Below are positions 41,439 through 49,725 of a stretch of DNA of 64,000 nt, one piece after another (position 1 is the first letter of the stretch; each line of letters opens with the position of its first letter). The notes under the pieces are model-generated. The model was given only the letters and a program-made list of their open reading frames with translations. It was not told the DNA's origin and searched no databases. This stretch comes from Tabrizicola fusiformis. Lineage in GTDB: Bacteria > Pseudomonadota > Alphaproteobacteria > Rhodobacterales > Rhodobacteraceae. A program made the position numbers and the translations under genes. The stretch covers positions 1-64,000 of the forward strand of contig NZ_JABUHN010000013.1 of the NCBI RefSeq assembly GCF_013328815.1. The letters run 5' to 3'.

Positions 41439-43697
41439 ATGAACCCATTGCCCACCAAAGAGCAGATCCGTCAGTGGATCGCCGAGAACCCCGGCCTTTC
41501 GGCCAAGCGTGACATTGCCAAAGCCTTCGGGATCAAGGGTGACGCGCGGATTGACCTCAAGCGGCTTCTGGCCGAACTGGAGGGGGAAGGCACACTGCAA
41601 AAGACGGCCCGCCGTTTCCGTCCGGCCGGGGAATTGCCGCCGGTATCGGTGCTTTTGGTGCTGGCGCCCGATGCCGCGGGTGACCTTTATGCCCGTCCGC
41701 TGGAAGAGGGGGTGGAAGAGGGACTGCGTATTCTGATCATCCCCAAGCACGGCGATCCTGCGCTGGGCGGCGGTGACCGGATTCTGGCGCGGCTGTCCAA
41801 GGTTGATCTGGATGATTACCAGTATGAGGCGCGGCTGATCCGGCGGATCGGGACCAACCCGCTCAAGGTGTTGGGCGTGTTTCGTGCCGGGGCCGAAGGC
41901 GGCCGGATCGTGCCCATCGACAAGGGGCAGGACAAGGAATGGCGCGTTGCGCGTGACCTGACGATGGAGGCCCGCGACGGCGAGCTGGTCGAAGCAGAGG
42001 CGGTGGGAAACCGCCGCCAGATGGGTTTGCCGCAGGCGCGGATCACCGCCCGGCTGGGCGACCCCGCCGGGCCGCGCGCCGTCAGCCTGATTGCCATTCA
42101 TCAGCACGGCATTCCCGACCAGTTTCCCGATGCCGTGATTGCCGAGGCTGACCGCGCCGATCCGGTGGTGGGTTTGTCGGGCCGCACCGATCTGCGCGAC
42201 CTGCCGCTGGTCACCATTGACCCGATTGACGCCCGCGACCGCGATGACGCCTGCTATGCCGAACCCGACCGCGAGGCGGGCAATGACGGCGGCCATATCG
42301 TCTGGGTCGCCATTGCCGATGTGGCGCATTACGTCACCCCCGGCTCGGCGCTTGACCGCGAGGCGCGGCGGCGCGGCAACTCGACCTATTTCCCCGACCG
42401 GGTGGTGCCGATGCTGCCCGATATCCTGTCGGGCGATCTGTGTTCGCTGCACGAGCATGTGGACCGTGCCTGTCTGGCGGTGCGGATGCGGCTGGATGCG
42501 CAGGGGCAGAAGATTTCTCACCGTTTCGTGCGGGGAATGATGCGCTCGTCCGGGTCGCTGCATTACGCACAGGTGCAGGCGGCGGTGGACGGGGCGCCGG
42601 ATGAGAAGACGGCCCCCCTGCTCGACCGGGTGCTGACGCCGCTTTACGCCGCCTATGAGGCGGCAAAGCAGGCCCGTGCCGCGCGGCAACCGCTGGACCT
42701 TGATCTGCCCGAGCGCAAGATCGTGCTGTCGGATGAGGGCAAGGTTCTGTCGGTCGATTTCAAGGAGCGGCTTGAGGCGCACAAGCTGATCGAGGAATTC
42801 ATGGTCCTCGCCAATGTCTGTGCCGCCGAAGAGTTGCAGCGGCTCAAGCAGCCGCTTCTCTACCGGGTTCACGAAGAACCCTCGCCGCAAAAGCTGGAAA
42901 GCCTGCGTGAGGTGGCCGAGGCTTCGGGTTTCGTGCTGGCCAAGGGGCAGGTGCTGAAGACCGCGCATCTGAACCGGCTTCTGGCGCAGGCCGAGGGCAC
43001 CGAGTTTGACGAGCTGATGAACATTTCCACCCTGCGCAGCATGACGCAGGCCTATTACAATCCGCAGAACTTCGGCCATTTCGGGCTGGCGCTGAAGAAC
43101 TACGCCCATTTCACCAGCCCGATCCGGCGATATTCCGATCTGATCGTGCATCGGGCGCTGATCCGGGGGCATGGCTGGGGCGGCGACGGGCTGTCGCAGG
43201 GCGATATCGAAGCGCTGGACGAAACCGGCAAGCTGATTTCCGATGCCGAGCGGCGCAGCATGGCGGCGGAACGTGACACCACCGACCGTTACCTTGCGGC
43301 CTTTCTGGCCGACCGGGTGGGGGCCGAGTTTGCGGGCCGCATCTCGGGCGTGCAGCGCTTTGGCCTGTTCGTGAAGCTGGATGAGACGGGGGCCGACGGG
43401 CTGATCCCGATCCGTGAATTGGGGCGCGAGTTCTTTCATTATGACGAGGCGAGCCAAAGCCTGATCGGTGCCGATACCGGCACGGTGTTCAGTATTGGAC
43501 AGCGCGTCACCGTGCGGCTGGTCGAAGCGGTGCCGGTGACTGGTGGGCTGGTGCTGCAATTGCTGACGGCCGAGGGCAGCGCGCTGGCCGTGGGCAAGCC
43601 GGGCAAGCGGGGCGGGCGTTATCAGCCGCGCAAGCCGGGTGCGCAATCGGCCCGGGATGCCGCGCTGAAGCGCAAGGTTCTGCGCAAGCGGCGGTAG
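41439..43697 (+). CDS. rnr: Ribonuclease R
   Basis: This 752-residue 3'-5' exoribonuclease of the RNB family has an N-terminal winged helix (residues 1-60), cold-shock OB domains, and the RNB catalytic core. The acidic motif is DPIDARDRDDACYAE, followed by HYVTPGSALDREARRRGNST and YFPDRVVPMLPDILSGDLCS. NFGHFGLALKNYAHFTSPIR marks the end of the core. A C-terminal S1 domain (GRISGVQRFGLFVKLDETGA) and a basic tail follow. It degrades structured RNA and helps in rRNA and tmRNA quality control. Confidence 0.96.
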   Translation: MNPLPTKEQIRQWIAENPGLSAKRDIAKAFGIKGDARIDLKRLLAELEGEGTLQKTARRFRPAGELPPVSVLLVLAPDAAGDLYARPLEEGVEEGLRILIIPKHGDPALGGGDRILARLSKVDLDDYQYEARLIRRIGTNPLKVLGVFRAGAEGGRIVPIDKGQDKEWRVARDLTMEARDGELVEAEAVGNRRQMGLPQARITARLGDPAGPRAVSLIAIHQHGIPDQFPDAVIAEADRADPVVGLSGRTDLRDLPLVTIDPIDARDRDDACYAEPDREAGNDGGHIVWVAIADVAHYVTPGSALDREARRRGNSTYFPDRVVPMLPDILSGDLCSLHEHVDRACLAVRMRLDAQGQKISHRFVRGMMRSSGSLHYAQVQAAVDGAPDEKTAPLLDRVLTPLYAAYEAAKQARAARQPLDLDLPERKIVLSDEGKVLSVDFKERLEAHKLIEEFMVLANVCAAEELQRLKQPLLYRVHEEPSPQKLESLREVAEASGFVLAKGQVLKTAHLNRLLAQAEGTEFDELMNISTLRSMTQAYYNPQNFGHFGLALKNYAHFTSPIRRYSDLIVHRALIRGHGWGGDGLSQGDIEALDETGKLISDAERRSMAAERDTTDRYLAAFLADRVGAEFAGRISGVQRFGLFVKLDETGADGLIPIRELGREFFHYDEASQSLIGADTGTVFSIGQRVTVRLVEAVPVTGGLVLQLLTAEGSALAVGKPGKRGGRYQPRKPGAQSARDAALKRKVLRKRR

Positions 43698-43700
43698 GGC

Positions 43701-44927
43701 ATGGGGCGCTGGGCATTTCTTCTTTTGCTGGCGCTGACCGCCCCCTTGCCCGCGCAGGAACGGAGGATCGAGGTCGTGATCGAGGGCAACCAGCAGGGGC
43801 TTGACGCCTGGGTCGAAGGGTTCCGGGGCCGGGCGCTGGCGGTGGGGATTTCCCCCGCGGCCTTTCAGGAGGGGATGGCCGGGGTCACCTTCCTGCCCAA
43901 GGTGGTGGAGCGTGACCGGCGGCAGGACGAATTCACCAAGGCGATCTGGGATTACCTTGACAAAGCGGTGTCGGAGGACCGCATCGCGCTGGGCCAGAGG
44001 GCGTTGCGCGACGAGGCGGCGGTTCTGGACCGGATCGAGGCGACCTATGGCGTGGACCGTCAGGCGGTGGTGGCGATCTGGGGGCTGGAAAGCAGCTATG
44101 GCGCGGTGCGCGGCGATATTCCGACGATCTCGGCGCTGGCCACATTGGCCTATGACGGGCGGCGCGGCGCGTTCTTTGAGGGCGAGCTGATCGAGGCGCT
44201 GCGGATATTGCAGGGCGGCCATGTGGCGCCGGGGGCGATGTTGGGTTCCTGGGCCGGGGCGATGGGGCATACGCAATTCATGCCCTCAAGCTGGGCCAAG
44301 TTGGCGGTCGATTTCGACGGCGACGGCAAGCGCAACATCTGGAGCGACGATCCTGCCGACGCGCTGGCCTCGACCGCAGCCTATCTGGCCAAGGCCGGCT
44401 GGAAGAAGGGCGCGCCGTGGGGCCGCGAGGTGCGGCTGCCCGAGGGGTTCGATTATCTGCTGGCCGGGCCGCGCACGCAGAAGCCCTTGGCCTATTGGGC
44501 CGGGCTGGGCGTGACCGATGCCGCAGGCGGTGCCTTGGCGGGCGAGGATTGGGCCTCGCTTCTCTTGCCGGCGGGGGCGGGGGGGCCGGCCTTTCTGATC
44601 TTCGACAATTTCGCCGCGATCGAGACCTATAACCTTGCCGATTCCTATGTCATCGCCGTGGGTCATCTGGCGGATCGTCTGGCGGGCGGCGGGCCGTTTC
44701 TGGCGCCCTGGCCGCGCGATCTGCGGGTGCTGGACTATTTCGAGCGGATCGAGTTGCAGGAGCGGCTGACGACGGCGGGTTTCGACACGTTGGGGGCCGA
44801 TGCCAAGATGGGGCCGCGCACCTTGGCCGCGATTCGTGGTTATCAGGTGAAATCGGGGCTTCTGCCCGATGGCTACCCCTCGCTGCCGTTGCTGGAACGG
44901 TTGCGTTCAGAACAGCCTGTGCGATAG
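43701..44927 (+). CDS. Lytic murein transglycosylase, MltB type with PG-binding domain
   Basis: This 408-residue periplasmic protein has a signal peptide (RWAFLLLLALTAPLPAQ), an SLT_2 catalytic domain and a C-terminal peptidoglycan-binding domain. The catalytic Glu is in AIWGLESSYGAVRGDIPTIS, supported by WAGAMGHTQFMPSSWAKLAV. The C-terminal domain runs from about residue 345 and includes LGADAKMGPRTLAAIRGYQV. It cleaves the glycan strand to form 1,6-anhydro products. The stop of rnr is 3 bp upstream, so the two may be cotranscribed. Confidence 0.93.
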   Translation: MGRWAFLLLLALTAPLPAQERRIEVVIEGNQQGLDAWVEGFRGRALAVGISPAAFQEGMAGVTFLPKVVERDRRQDEFTKAIWDYLDKAVSEDRIALGQRALRDEAAVLDRIEATYGVDRQAVVAIWGLESSYGAVRGDIPTISALATLAYDGRRGAFFEGELIEALRILQGGHVAPGAMLGSWAGAMGHTQFMPSSWAKLAVDFDGDGKRNIWSDDPADALASTAAYLAKAGWKKGAPWGREVRLPEGFDYLLAGPRTQKPLAYWAGLGVTDAAGGALAGEDWASLLLPAGAGGPAFLIFDNFAAIETYNLADSYVIAVGHLADRLAGGGPFLAPWPRDLRVLDYFERIELQERLTTAGFDTLGADAKMGPRTLAAIRGYQVKSGLLPDGYPSLPLLERLRSEQPVR

Positions 44928-45060
44928 CGCACAGCGGATGTGCGGCAATGACGGCGGCAATGACAACTGCGTGAGGCGGCCAACTGGCCCGAAAATTTCC
45001 TGCAAACAAAGGGCAGGCCATGCCTAAGCTGGTCCGGCAAGTCCATTGCAGGAGGATAAA

Positions 45061-45495
45061 TTGAAGAAGCTTACCCAAGCGCTCGTCTTCGGGATGATCG
45101 TGGCCGGCGGCATTGCCTATGCCGAAACCGAAGCCACCGACCCGACCGTGATCGCCAGGCAGGATCTGATGAAATCGTTCGGCGGCGCGGCCAAGGTTCT
45201 GGGCGGCATGGCCAGCGGCGAGGTTGCCTTCGACGCCGCGGCGGCCGAAGCGGCCAAGGCCACGCTGGTCAATGGCTCGGCCGAGATTGCGGCCAAGTTC
45301 ACCGACAATCCCAGCGACCCGGGCAGTGAAGCCAAGCCGGAAATCTGGACCGGCTGGGATGCGTTCCTTGCCAAGGCGCAGGGCCTGAATTCGGCGGCGA
45401 CGGCGCTGGATGTGGCTTCGGCAGAAGGCATCGGCGCCGGCATGGGCGCCGTTGGCGGCGCCTGCAAAGCCTGCCATACCGATTATCGGATGTGA
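45061..45495 (+). CDS. Class II cytochrome c (c'-like)
   Basis: This 144-residue periplasmic protein has a signal peptide (KKLTQALVFGMIVAGGIAYA) and one haem site at the C-terminus, CKACHTDYRM, the CxxCH position characteristic of class II cytochromes (c', c-556). The preceding four-helix region includes RQDLMKSFGGAAKVLGGMAS. The start is TTG at 45061, five bases after AGGAGGATAAA. It may carry electrons or bind NO. It lies next to the formaldehyde/S-nitrosoglutathione dehydrogenase adhC (separated by two I78-like genes), which makes a stress role plausible but unproven. Confidence 0.9.
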   Translation: MKKLTQALVFGMIVAGGIAYAETEATDPTVIARQDLMKSFGGAAKVLGGMASGEVAFDAAAAEAAKATLVNGSAEIAAKFTDNPSDPGSEAKPEIWTGWDAFLAKAQGLNSAATALDVASAEGIGAGMGAVGGACKACHTDYRM

Positions 45496-45501
45496 TTCAG
45501 G

Positions 45502-45530
45502 GCAAGGCCCCCGCAACCCGGGGGCCTTGC
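45502..45530. terminator. Hairpin between cytochrome c and I78-like gene
   Basis: GCAAGGCCCCC and GGGGGCCTTGC form a perfect 11-bp stem with a 7-base loop between two convergent genes. T-runs are poor on both sides, so it is a probable bidirectional terminator. Confidence 0.75.
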
Positions 45531-45535
45531 AACCC

Positions 45536-45820
45536 TCAGCCGCAGGAGACGCGGGTGATACGTTCGGCCCCGTTGACTTCGATGTTCAGCCGGGCAGGCG
45601 AATAATCCATCGTCACCGCCTGACCGGGGCGGATCACCCGGACCTGCTGCGAAAACCGCATGGTTTCTAGCACCGAAGCAGGCTCTCCCACCAGAAATTG
45701 CAGATCCAGCGCGCCACAGGCGTTGACCGGCATCGGATCAACCGGGGCGGGCGGCAGGGGTGCCGTCTCGACACAGGCGGCAAGGGCAAGCGGGGCAAGC
45801 AGCAGGATACGGCGCAGCAT
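45536..45820 (-). CDS. I78-family peptidase inhibitor-like lipoprotein, copy 1
   Basis: This 94-residue protein has a lipoprotein signal (MLRRILLLAPLALAACVET; lipobox LAAC). The mature domain of about 60 residues has CGALDLQFLVGEPASVLE, VRVIRPGQAVTMDYSPARLN and IEVNGAERITRVSCG. This is the pattern of the potato-inhibitor-I-like I78 family, with two cysteines that probably form a disulphide. A second, diverged copy lies immediately upstream on the same strand. The proteins probably protect the periplasm against serine proteases, but inhibition is not shown. Confidence 0.8.
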   Translation of the reverse strand: MLRRILLLAPLALAACVETAPLPPAPVDPMPVNACGALDLQFLVGEPASVLETMRFSQQVRVIRPGQAVTMDYSPARLNIEVNGAERITRVSCG

Positions 45821-45848
45821 CGGATAACCTTTCTTGAAAAGTGCGGCC

Positions 45849-46148
45849 TCAGCCGCAGAACAATCTTCGGATGCGGCCCTGCACATCCACTTCGGCATTC
45901 AGGCGGTCGGGGCGGATGTCATCCGTCACCTCCTGCCCGGGCCACAGCACCCGCAACCGGTCGCCCAGCGGAAAATCTGCCAGCGCAGCCATGGGTTTGC
46001 CCCCCATCGCGGGCATTTGCGCCAGACCGCAACGGTCCGGCTGCGGCGGAATCATCTCGGCCACCGGCCCCATGCGATAACTTGCCTGCCCGATGCAGCC
46101 CGCCAGAAACAGCATGGCGAGCAGGGCAGCAGGGGGCAATAGCCGCAT
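45849..46148 (-). CDS. I78-family-like lipoprotein, copy 2
   Basis: This 99-residue lipoprotein (MRLLPPAALLAMLFLAGCIG; lipobox LAGC) has the same C-terminal architecture as its downstream neighbour: CGLAQMPAMGGKPMAALADF, then RVLWPGQEVTDDIRPDRLNA and EVDVQGRIRRLFCG. The two share spacing of cysteines and the PGQxxTxDxxPxRLN-xEV core but are otherwise diverged, so they are an old tandem pair. The gap to copy 1 is 28 bp. It is divergent from adhC with 75 bp between. Confidence 0.78.
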   Translation of the reverse strand: MRLLPPAALLAMLFLAGCIGQASYRMGPVAEMIPPQPDRCGLAQMPAMGGKPMAALADFPLGDRLRVLWPGQEVTDDIRPDRLNAEVDVQGRIRRLFCG

Positions 46149-46223
46149 GAGATGTCGTTTCCCGCGTTGATTTCTCCTGCTTTCTCGCACAGCTTGCGCG
46201 AGATGATAAGGGGAGGAAGACCC

Positions 46224-47354
46224 ATGCGAACCCGTGCTGCCGTCGCCGTTGCCGCAGGCAAACCGCTTGAGATCATGGAAGTGAATCTCGCCGATCCCAA
46301 AGAGGGCGAGGTTCTGGTGGAGATCAAGGCCACCGGCATTTGCCACACCGACGAATTCACCCTGTCGGGCGCCGACCCCGAGGGGCTGTTCCCGGCCATT
46401 CTGGGCCATGAAGGCGCGGGCGTGGTCATTGCGGTCGGCCCGGGGGTGAAATCGCTGAAAGTGGGCGATCACGTCATCCCGCTTTACACGCCGGAATGCC
46501 GCGAATGCCCGTCCTGCCTGTCGCAGAAAACCAACCTCTGCACCTCGATCCGCGCGACGCAGGGGCAGGGCCTGATGCCTGACGGCACCAGCCGGTTTTC
46601 GATGCTGGATGGCACGCCGATCCATCATTACATGGGCTGCTCGACCTTCGCCAACCATACGGTGGTGCCGGAAATCGCGCTGGCGAAGGTGCGTGACGAC
46701 GCGCCCTTTGACAAGATTTGCTATATCGGCTGCGGGGTTACCACCGGCGTTGGCGCGGTTCTGAACACCGCCAAGGTGGAAACCGGCGCCAAGGCGGTGG
46801 TCTTTGGTCTGGGCGGGATCGGGCTGAACGTGTTGCAGGGGCTGCGGCTGGCCGGTGCCGACATGATCATCGGGGTGGATATCAACAACGACCGCAAGGC
46901 TTGGGGCGAGCGGTTCGGGATGACGCATTTTGTCAACCCGAAGGAAATCGAAGGCTCGGTCGTGCAGCACATCGTCAACCTGACGAAAACCCCGTTCGAC
47001 CAGATCGGCGGCGCGGATTACTCGTTCGACTGCACCGGCAATGTGAAGGTGATGCGCGACGCGCTGGAATGCACCCACCGCGGCTGGGGTGTGTCGGTGG
47101 TGATCGGCGTGGCACCTGCGGGGGCCGAGATTCAGACCCGCCCGTTCCAGCTGGTCACCGGCCGCGTCTGGAAGGGCACGGCATTCGGCGGCGCCCGGGG
47201 CCGGACCGATGTGCCGAAGATCGTCGATTGGTATATGGACGGCAAGATCGAGATCGACCCGATGATCACCCACACCCTGCCGCTTGAGCGGATCAACGAA
47301 GGGTTTGATCTGATGCATCGCGGCGAAAGCATCCGCACCGTGGTCATCTACTGA
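46224..47354 (+). CDS. adhC: S-(hydroxymethyl)glutathione dehydrogenase (class III ADH)
   Basis: This 376-residue zinc-dependent enzyme oxidises S-hydroxymethylglutathione and reduces S-nitrosoglutathione. Catalytic zinc ligands are in TGICHTDEFTLSG and GHEGAGVV, and structural zinc ligands are the four cysteines of CRECPSCLSQKTNLC. The NAD-binding site is VFGLGGIGLNVLQG. The Arg in SIRATQGQG and the segment THFVNPKEIE are typical of class III. GGGAGGAAGACCC precedes the ATG. The stop overlaps the next gene by one base. It is the core enzyme of glutathione-linked formaldehyde oxidation in alphaproteobacteria. Confidence 0.96.
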   Translation: MRTRAAVAVAAGKPLEIMEVNLADPKEGEVLVEIKATGICHTDEFTLSGADPEGLFPAILGHEGAGVVIAVGPGVKSLKVGDHVIPLYTPECRECPSCLSQKTNLCTSIRATQGQGLMPDGTSRFSMLDGTPIHHYMGCSTFANHTVVPEIALAKVRDDAPFDKICYIGCGVTTGVGAVLNTAKVETGAKAVVFGLGGIGLNVLQGLRLAGADMIIGVDINNDRKAWGERFGMTHFVNPKEIEGSVVQHIVNLTKTPFDQIGGADYSFDCTGNVKVMRDALECTHRGWGVSVVIGVAPAGAEIQTRPFQLVTGRVWKGTAFGGARGRTDVPKIVDWYMDGKIEIDPMITHTLPLERINEGFDLMHRGESIRTVVIY

Positions 47355-47740
47355 TGCTGCTGCGGCCCCTTGCCCTGCTGTTCGCGCTGTCCGGCGCGGC
47401 GCAGGCCGAGGGGCCGCCGCTGTTGCAGCTTGAGGTGGCCGGAACCCTGCTTGATGTTGGCGCCGACGGCATCGCCCTTGTCGCCATCGAACAGGGCGAT
47501 GCCGGCTCCGCTGTGCGTGTCCGTCTGGAAAGCAGCTATGACGCCCGGTTGGTCGCCCTGACCGAGGGGCAGATTGGCCAGGAAATCATCCTGCGGGTCT
47601 GCGGCGCCGAGGTGATGCGCCCCACCCTGCGCGACGCGCTGACCCGGGCCGAGTTCATGCTGACCGGCAGCGATGCCGAGATGCAGGATATCGCGCGCCG
47701 TCTGCACGCCCGCGACTGCGCCGCCGAATTGACGGGTTAG
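47354..47740 (+). CDS. SecD-P1-like periplasmic protein (128 aa)
   Basis: This 128-residue protein has a signal peptide (LLRPLALLFALSGAAQA) and a mature domain. RVRLESSYDARLVALTEGQI, GQEIILRVCGAEVMRPTLRD and AEFMLTGSDAEMQDIARRLH follow the pattern of the periplasmic P1/SecDF substrate-interaction domain (LT...IGQ...VCG...P...G...A). It lacks membrane helices beyond the signal. It overlaps the adhC stop by one base and precedes a YbaK gene by 3 bp, so all three may be one transcript. A direct secretion role is not implied by the fold. Confidence 0.65.
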   Translation: MLLRPLALLFALSGAAQAEGPPLLQLEVAGTLLDVGADGIALVAIEQGDAGSAVRVRLESSYDARLVALTEGQIGQEIILRVCGAEVMRPTLRDALTRAEFMLTGSDAEMQDIARRLHARDCAAELTG

Positions 47741-47743
47741 GTC

Positions 47744-48214
47744 ATGGCGGCAACTCCGGGTCTAAAACAGCTTGCCGCCCTTGGGGTCGCGGTCACGCTG
47801 CATCCCTATGCCTATGATCCGAACGCCGCCCATATCGGGCTTGCGGCGGCTTCGGCGCTGGGGCTGGACCCGGCGGTCACGCTGAAATGCCTGATGGTCG
47901 AGGTGGACGGGCGGCCCGCCTGCTGTGTGATCCCCTCGGGCGCCCAACTGTCGATGAAGCGGGTGGCGGCAGCCTTTGGCGGCAAGGCGGCGGCGATGAT
48001 GCCCCCGGCAAAGGCCGAGCGGCTGACAGGCTACCACGTCGGCGGCATTTCGCCCTTTGGCCAGAAGAAAGCGGTCCCCACCGCGTTTGAGGCTGCGGCC
48101 AGCGCCGCGCCCCGGGTCTGGATCAACGCCGGTGCGCGGGGGCTGTTGCTGGGCATCGCCCCCGCCGATGCGCTGCGCGCCTGCGGCGGGATCGCCGCAG
48201 ATTTGCTGGCTTAG
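47744..48214 (+). CDS. ybaK: Cys-tRNA(Pro)/YbaK-family deacylase
   Basis: This 156-residue YbaK/EbsC-fold protein hydrolyses mischarged aminoacyl-tRNA in trans. The sequence has HIGLAAASALGLDPAVTLKC, a CLMVEVDGRPACCVIPSGAQ strand pair, LSMKRVAAAFGGKAAAMMPP and the motif GYHVGGISPFGQKKAVPT with the usual GGxSPxGxKK. This matches YbaK/EbsC more than ProX. The final bases overlap the convergent mlaC-type gene by 4 bp. Confidence 0.92.
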   Translation: MAATPGLKQLAALGVAVTLHPYAYDPNAAHIGLAAASALGLDPAVTLKCLMVEVDGRPACCVIPSGAQLSMKRVAAAFGGKAAAMMPPAKAERLTGYHVGGISPFGQKKAVPTAFEAAASAAPRVWINAGARGLLLGIAPADALRACGGIAADLLA

Positions 48215-48822
48215 GCGCTTTTCAGATCGCCGATCAGTGCGTCCAGATCGCCCTTGCGCTTGTCCAGCATGGCACCGATTTCGGCGCGCTCGCTGGCCAG
48301 CATGTTCACGCCTTCGATGATGATGTTGAAGAACAGGTTGCGCCCCGACTTGTCCGACACATGCCAGCGCAGATCGAACGGTGCCTCGCCCTTCAGATGC
48401 GCGACCGAGATCACCTCGTAATAGCTTTTCACCGGCTGGGCGCCCGTCACCTCGATCGTGCCGCCGATGAATTCACGGAAGCGGCGACCGTATTTGCGGC
48501 TGATATAGCCCTGATAAGCCTTGGTGAACGCATTCATCTGGCCCGAAGAGGCGGATTTCGCCGCCGGACCCAGCGCCGAACGGGCAATCACCGCAACATC
48601 GGCATATTTCGAGAAAATCCGCTCGAAATCGCCATACATGGCCGTTTCCGACTTGCCCGAGTTGATCACCTTGTTGATGTCACCCACCGCCTTGTCCACC
48701 AGGGCGCGGGCTTCATCCACCGTCAGGGCGCGCAGCGGCAGGGGCAGCGCCAGCGCAACTGAGCCAAGCGCAAACCCGGCCGCGAAACGGCGCCGGGAAA
48801 TCTGGGTGAAGTCATTGTCCAT
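48211..48822 (-). CDS. mlaC: MlaC/Ttg2D-type phospholipid transport protein
   Basis: This 203-residue periplasmic protein has a twin-arginine-like signal (SRRRFAAGFALGSVALALPL) and a Tol-Tol-Ttg2 (MlaC) domain: EARALVDKAVGDINKVINSG, MYGDFERIFSKYADVAVIAR, MNAFTKAYQGYISRKYGRRF and LFFNIIIEGVNMLASERAEI. MlaC carries phospholipids between the outer-membrane MlaA complex and the inner-membrane MlaFEDB transporter. It is encoded just downstream of an MlaA homologue and overlaps it by 11 bp, so the two act together. Confidence 0.92.
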   Translation of the reverse strand: MDNDFTQISRRRFAAGFALGSVALALPLPLRALTVDEARALVDKAVGDINKVINSGKSETAMYGDFERIFSKYADVAVIARSALGPAAKSASSGQMNAFTKAYQGYISRKYGRRFREFIGGTIEVTGAQPVKSYYEVISVAHLKGEAPFDLRWHVSDKSGRNLFFNIIIEGVNMLASERAEIGAMLDKRKGDLDALIGDLKSA

Positions 48823-49564
48823 AGGGGTCCTCGTAAGGGTCTTCGAAACTGGCGGACTCGCCGCTGGTCTGGCCCAGTTCATACCGGCGATTCTGCAGGT
48901 AAAGCAGTCGCGCCTGAATGTAGCTGTCCGCACTGTCATATAGGATGGAGTCGACCGTAGCGGAATAGCGCCCGCGATCACCAAGTTTTGCAGCAAGTTT
49001 CGCCATGGTGCCGACATAGCTTTCCGGCCGGGGCAGCAGATAGTTCATCGGGTCCAGCGCCAGATCGATGACCGAACCCAGTGCATCGCGTTGCGTCGAT
49101 GGCCCCAGCAGCGGCAGTTCGACATAGGCGCCTTCCTCGACACCCCAGACATGCAGGGTCTCGCCGAAATCGGTCTTCTTCTCGGTCACGCCCATGGCGG
49201 TGGCCGGATCGAAGATGCCGCCCAGCCCGATGGTGCTGTTGATGGCAAAGCGCAGCGTATTGTGGGTCGCCCGGCCCAGACGGACCTGCAACAGATTGTT
49301 CACCACATCGCCCGGGGTGCCCAGATTGTCGGCAAAATTCCCTATGCCAGTGCTGACCGGGCCGCCGCCCATCCCCGAAGACAGGGGTTTGAGGATGTTG
49401 CGGTCCAGCGCCACGTTGAAGGCATGGGTGGCACGATTTTCGGTCTCATACGGGTCGTTGATGCCCTGCGGCGCGGGCGCCGGACCGCAGGCCGCCAGCC
49501 CGGCAAGAATCACGAGCGAAAAAGCCCGATAGGGTGCGGAAAGCAATGGAATCGAAAGCTTCAT
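48812..49564 (-). CDS. mlaA: MlaA/VacJ-family outer-membrane lipoprotein
   Basis: This 250-residue lipoprotein has a lipobox (LAGLAAC at residues 20-26) and the MlaA signatures NDPYETENRATHAFNVALDR, VNNLLQVRLGRATHNTLRFA with INSTIGLGGIFDPA, and KKTDFGETLHVWGVEEGAYV. MlaA removes mislocated phospholipids from the outer leaflet of the outer membrane. The C-terminus is acidic (SFEDPYEDPYGQ). The ATG at 49564 gives a proper signal sequence; a 28-codon extension is rejected. The pair mlaA-mlaC points to a retrograde lipid transport system whose ATPase genes are elsewhere. Confidence 0.93.
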   Translation of the reverse strand: MKLSIPLLSAPYRAFSLVILAGLAACGPAPAPQGINDPYETENRATHAFNVALDRNILKPLSSGMGGGPVSTGIGNFADNLGTPGDVVNNLLQVRLGRATHNTLRFAINSTIGLGGIFDPATAMGVTEKKTDFGETLHVWGVEEGAYVELPLLGPSTQRDALGSVIDLALDPMNYLLPRPESYVGTMAKLAAKLGDRGRYSATVDSILYDSADSYIQARLLYLQNRRYELGQTSGESASFEDPYEDPYGQ

Positions 49565-49725
49565 GTTTCTATGGTCCGACTTGCCCGGATCGACGCCGCT
49601 TCGCGGGTCGTGAGGCACAGGGATAGGATGCCCCCCGCGCCAAGGCAACGGCCAAGCCGTTGTTGGTCAGGCAAATGGATGATTATTGCCGAGGGCGTTG
49701 CCCCGGCGACCAAAGGACGCGGTAA

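Noticed and set aside
41322-44276. A 984-codon open frame on the minus strand, antisense to dapE end, rnr and the lytic transglycosylase gene.
   Set aside because: It lies opposite three strongly supported genes; its product is Arg/Pro/His/Gln-rich with no motif. Long antisense frames are common in GC-rich genomes.
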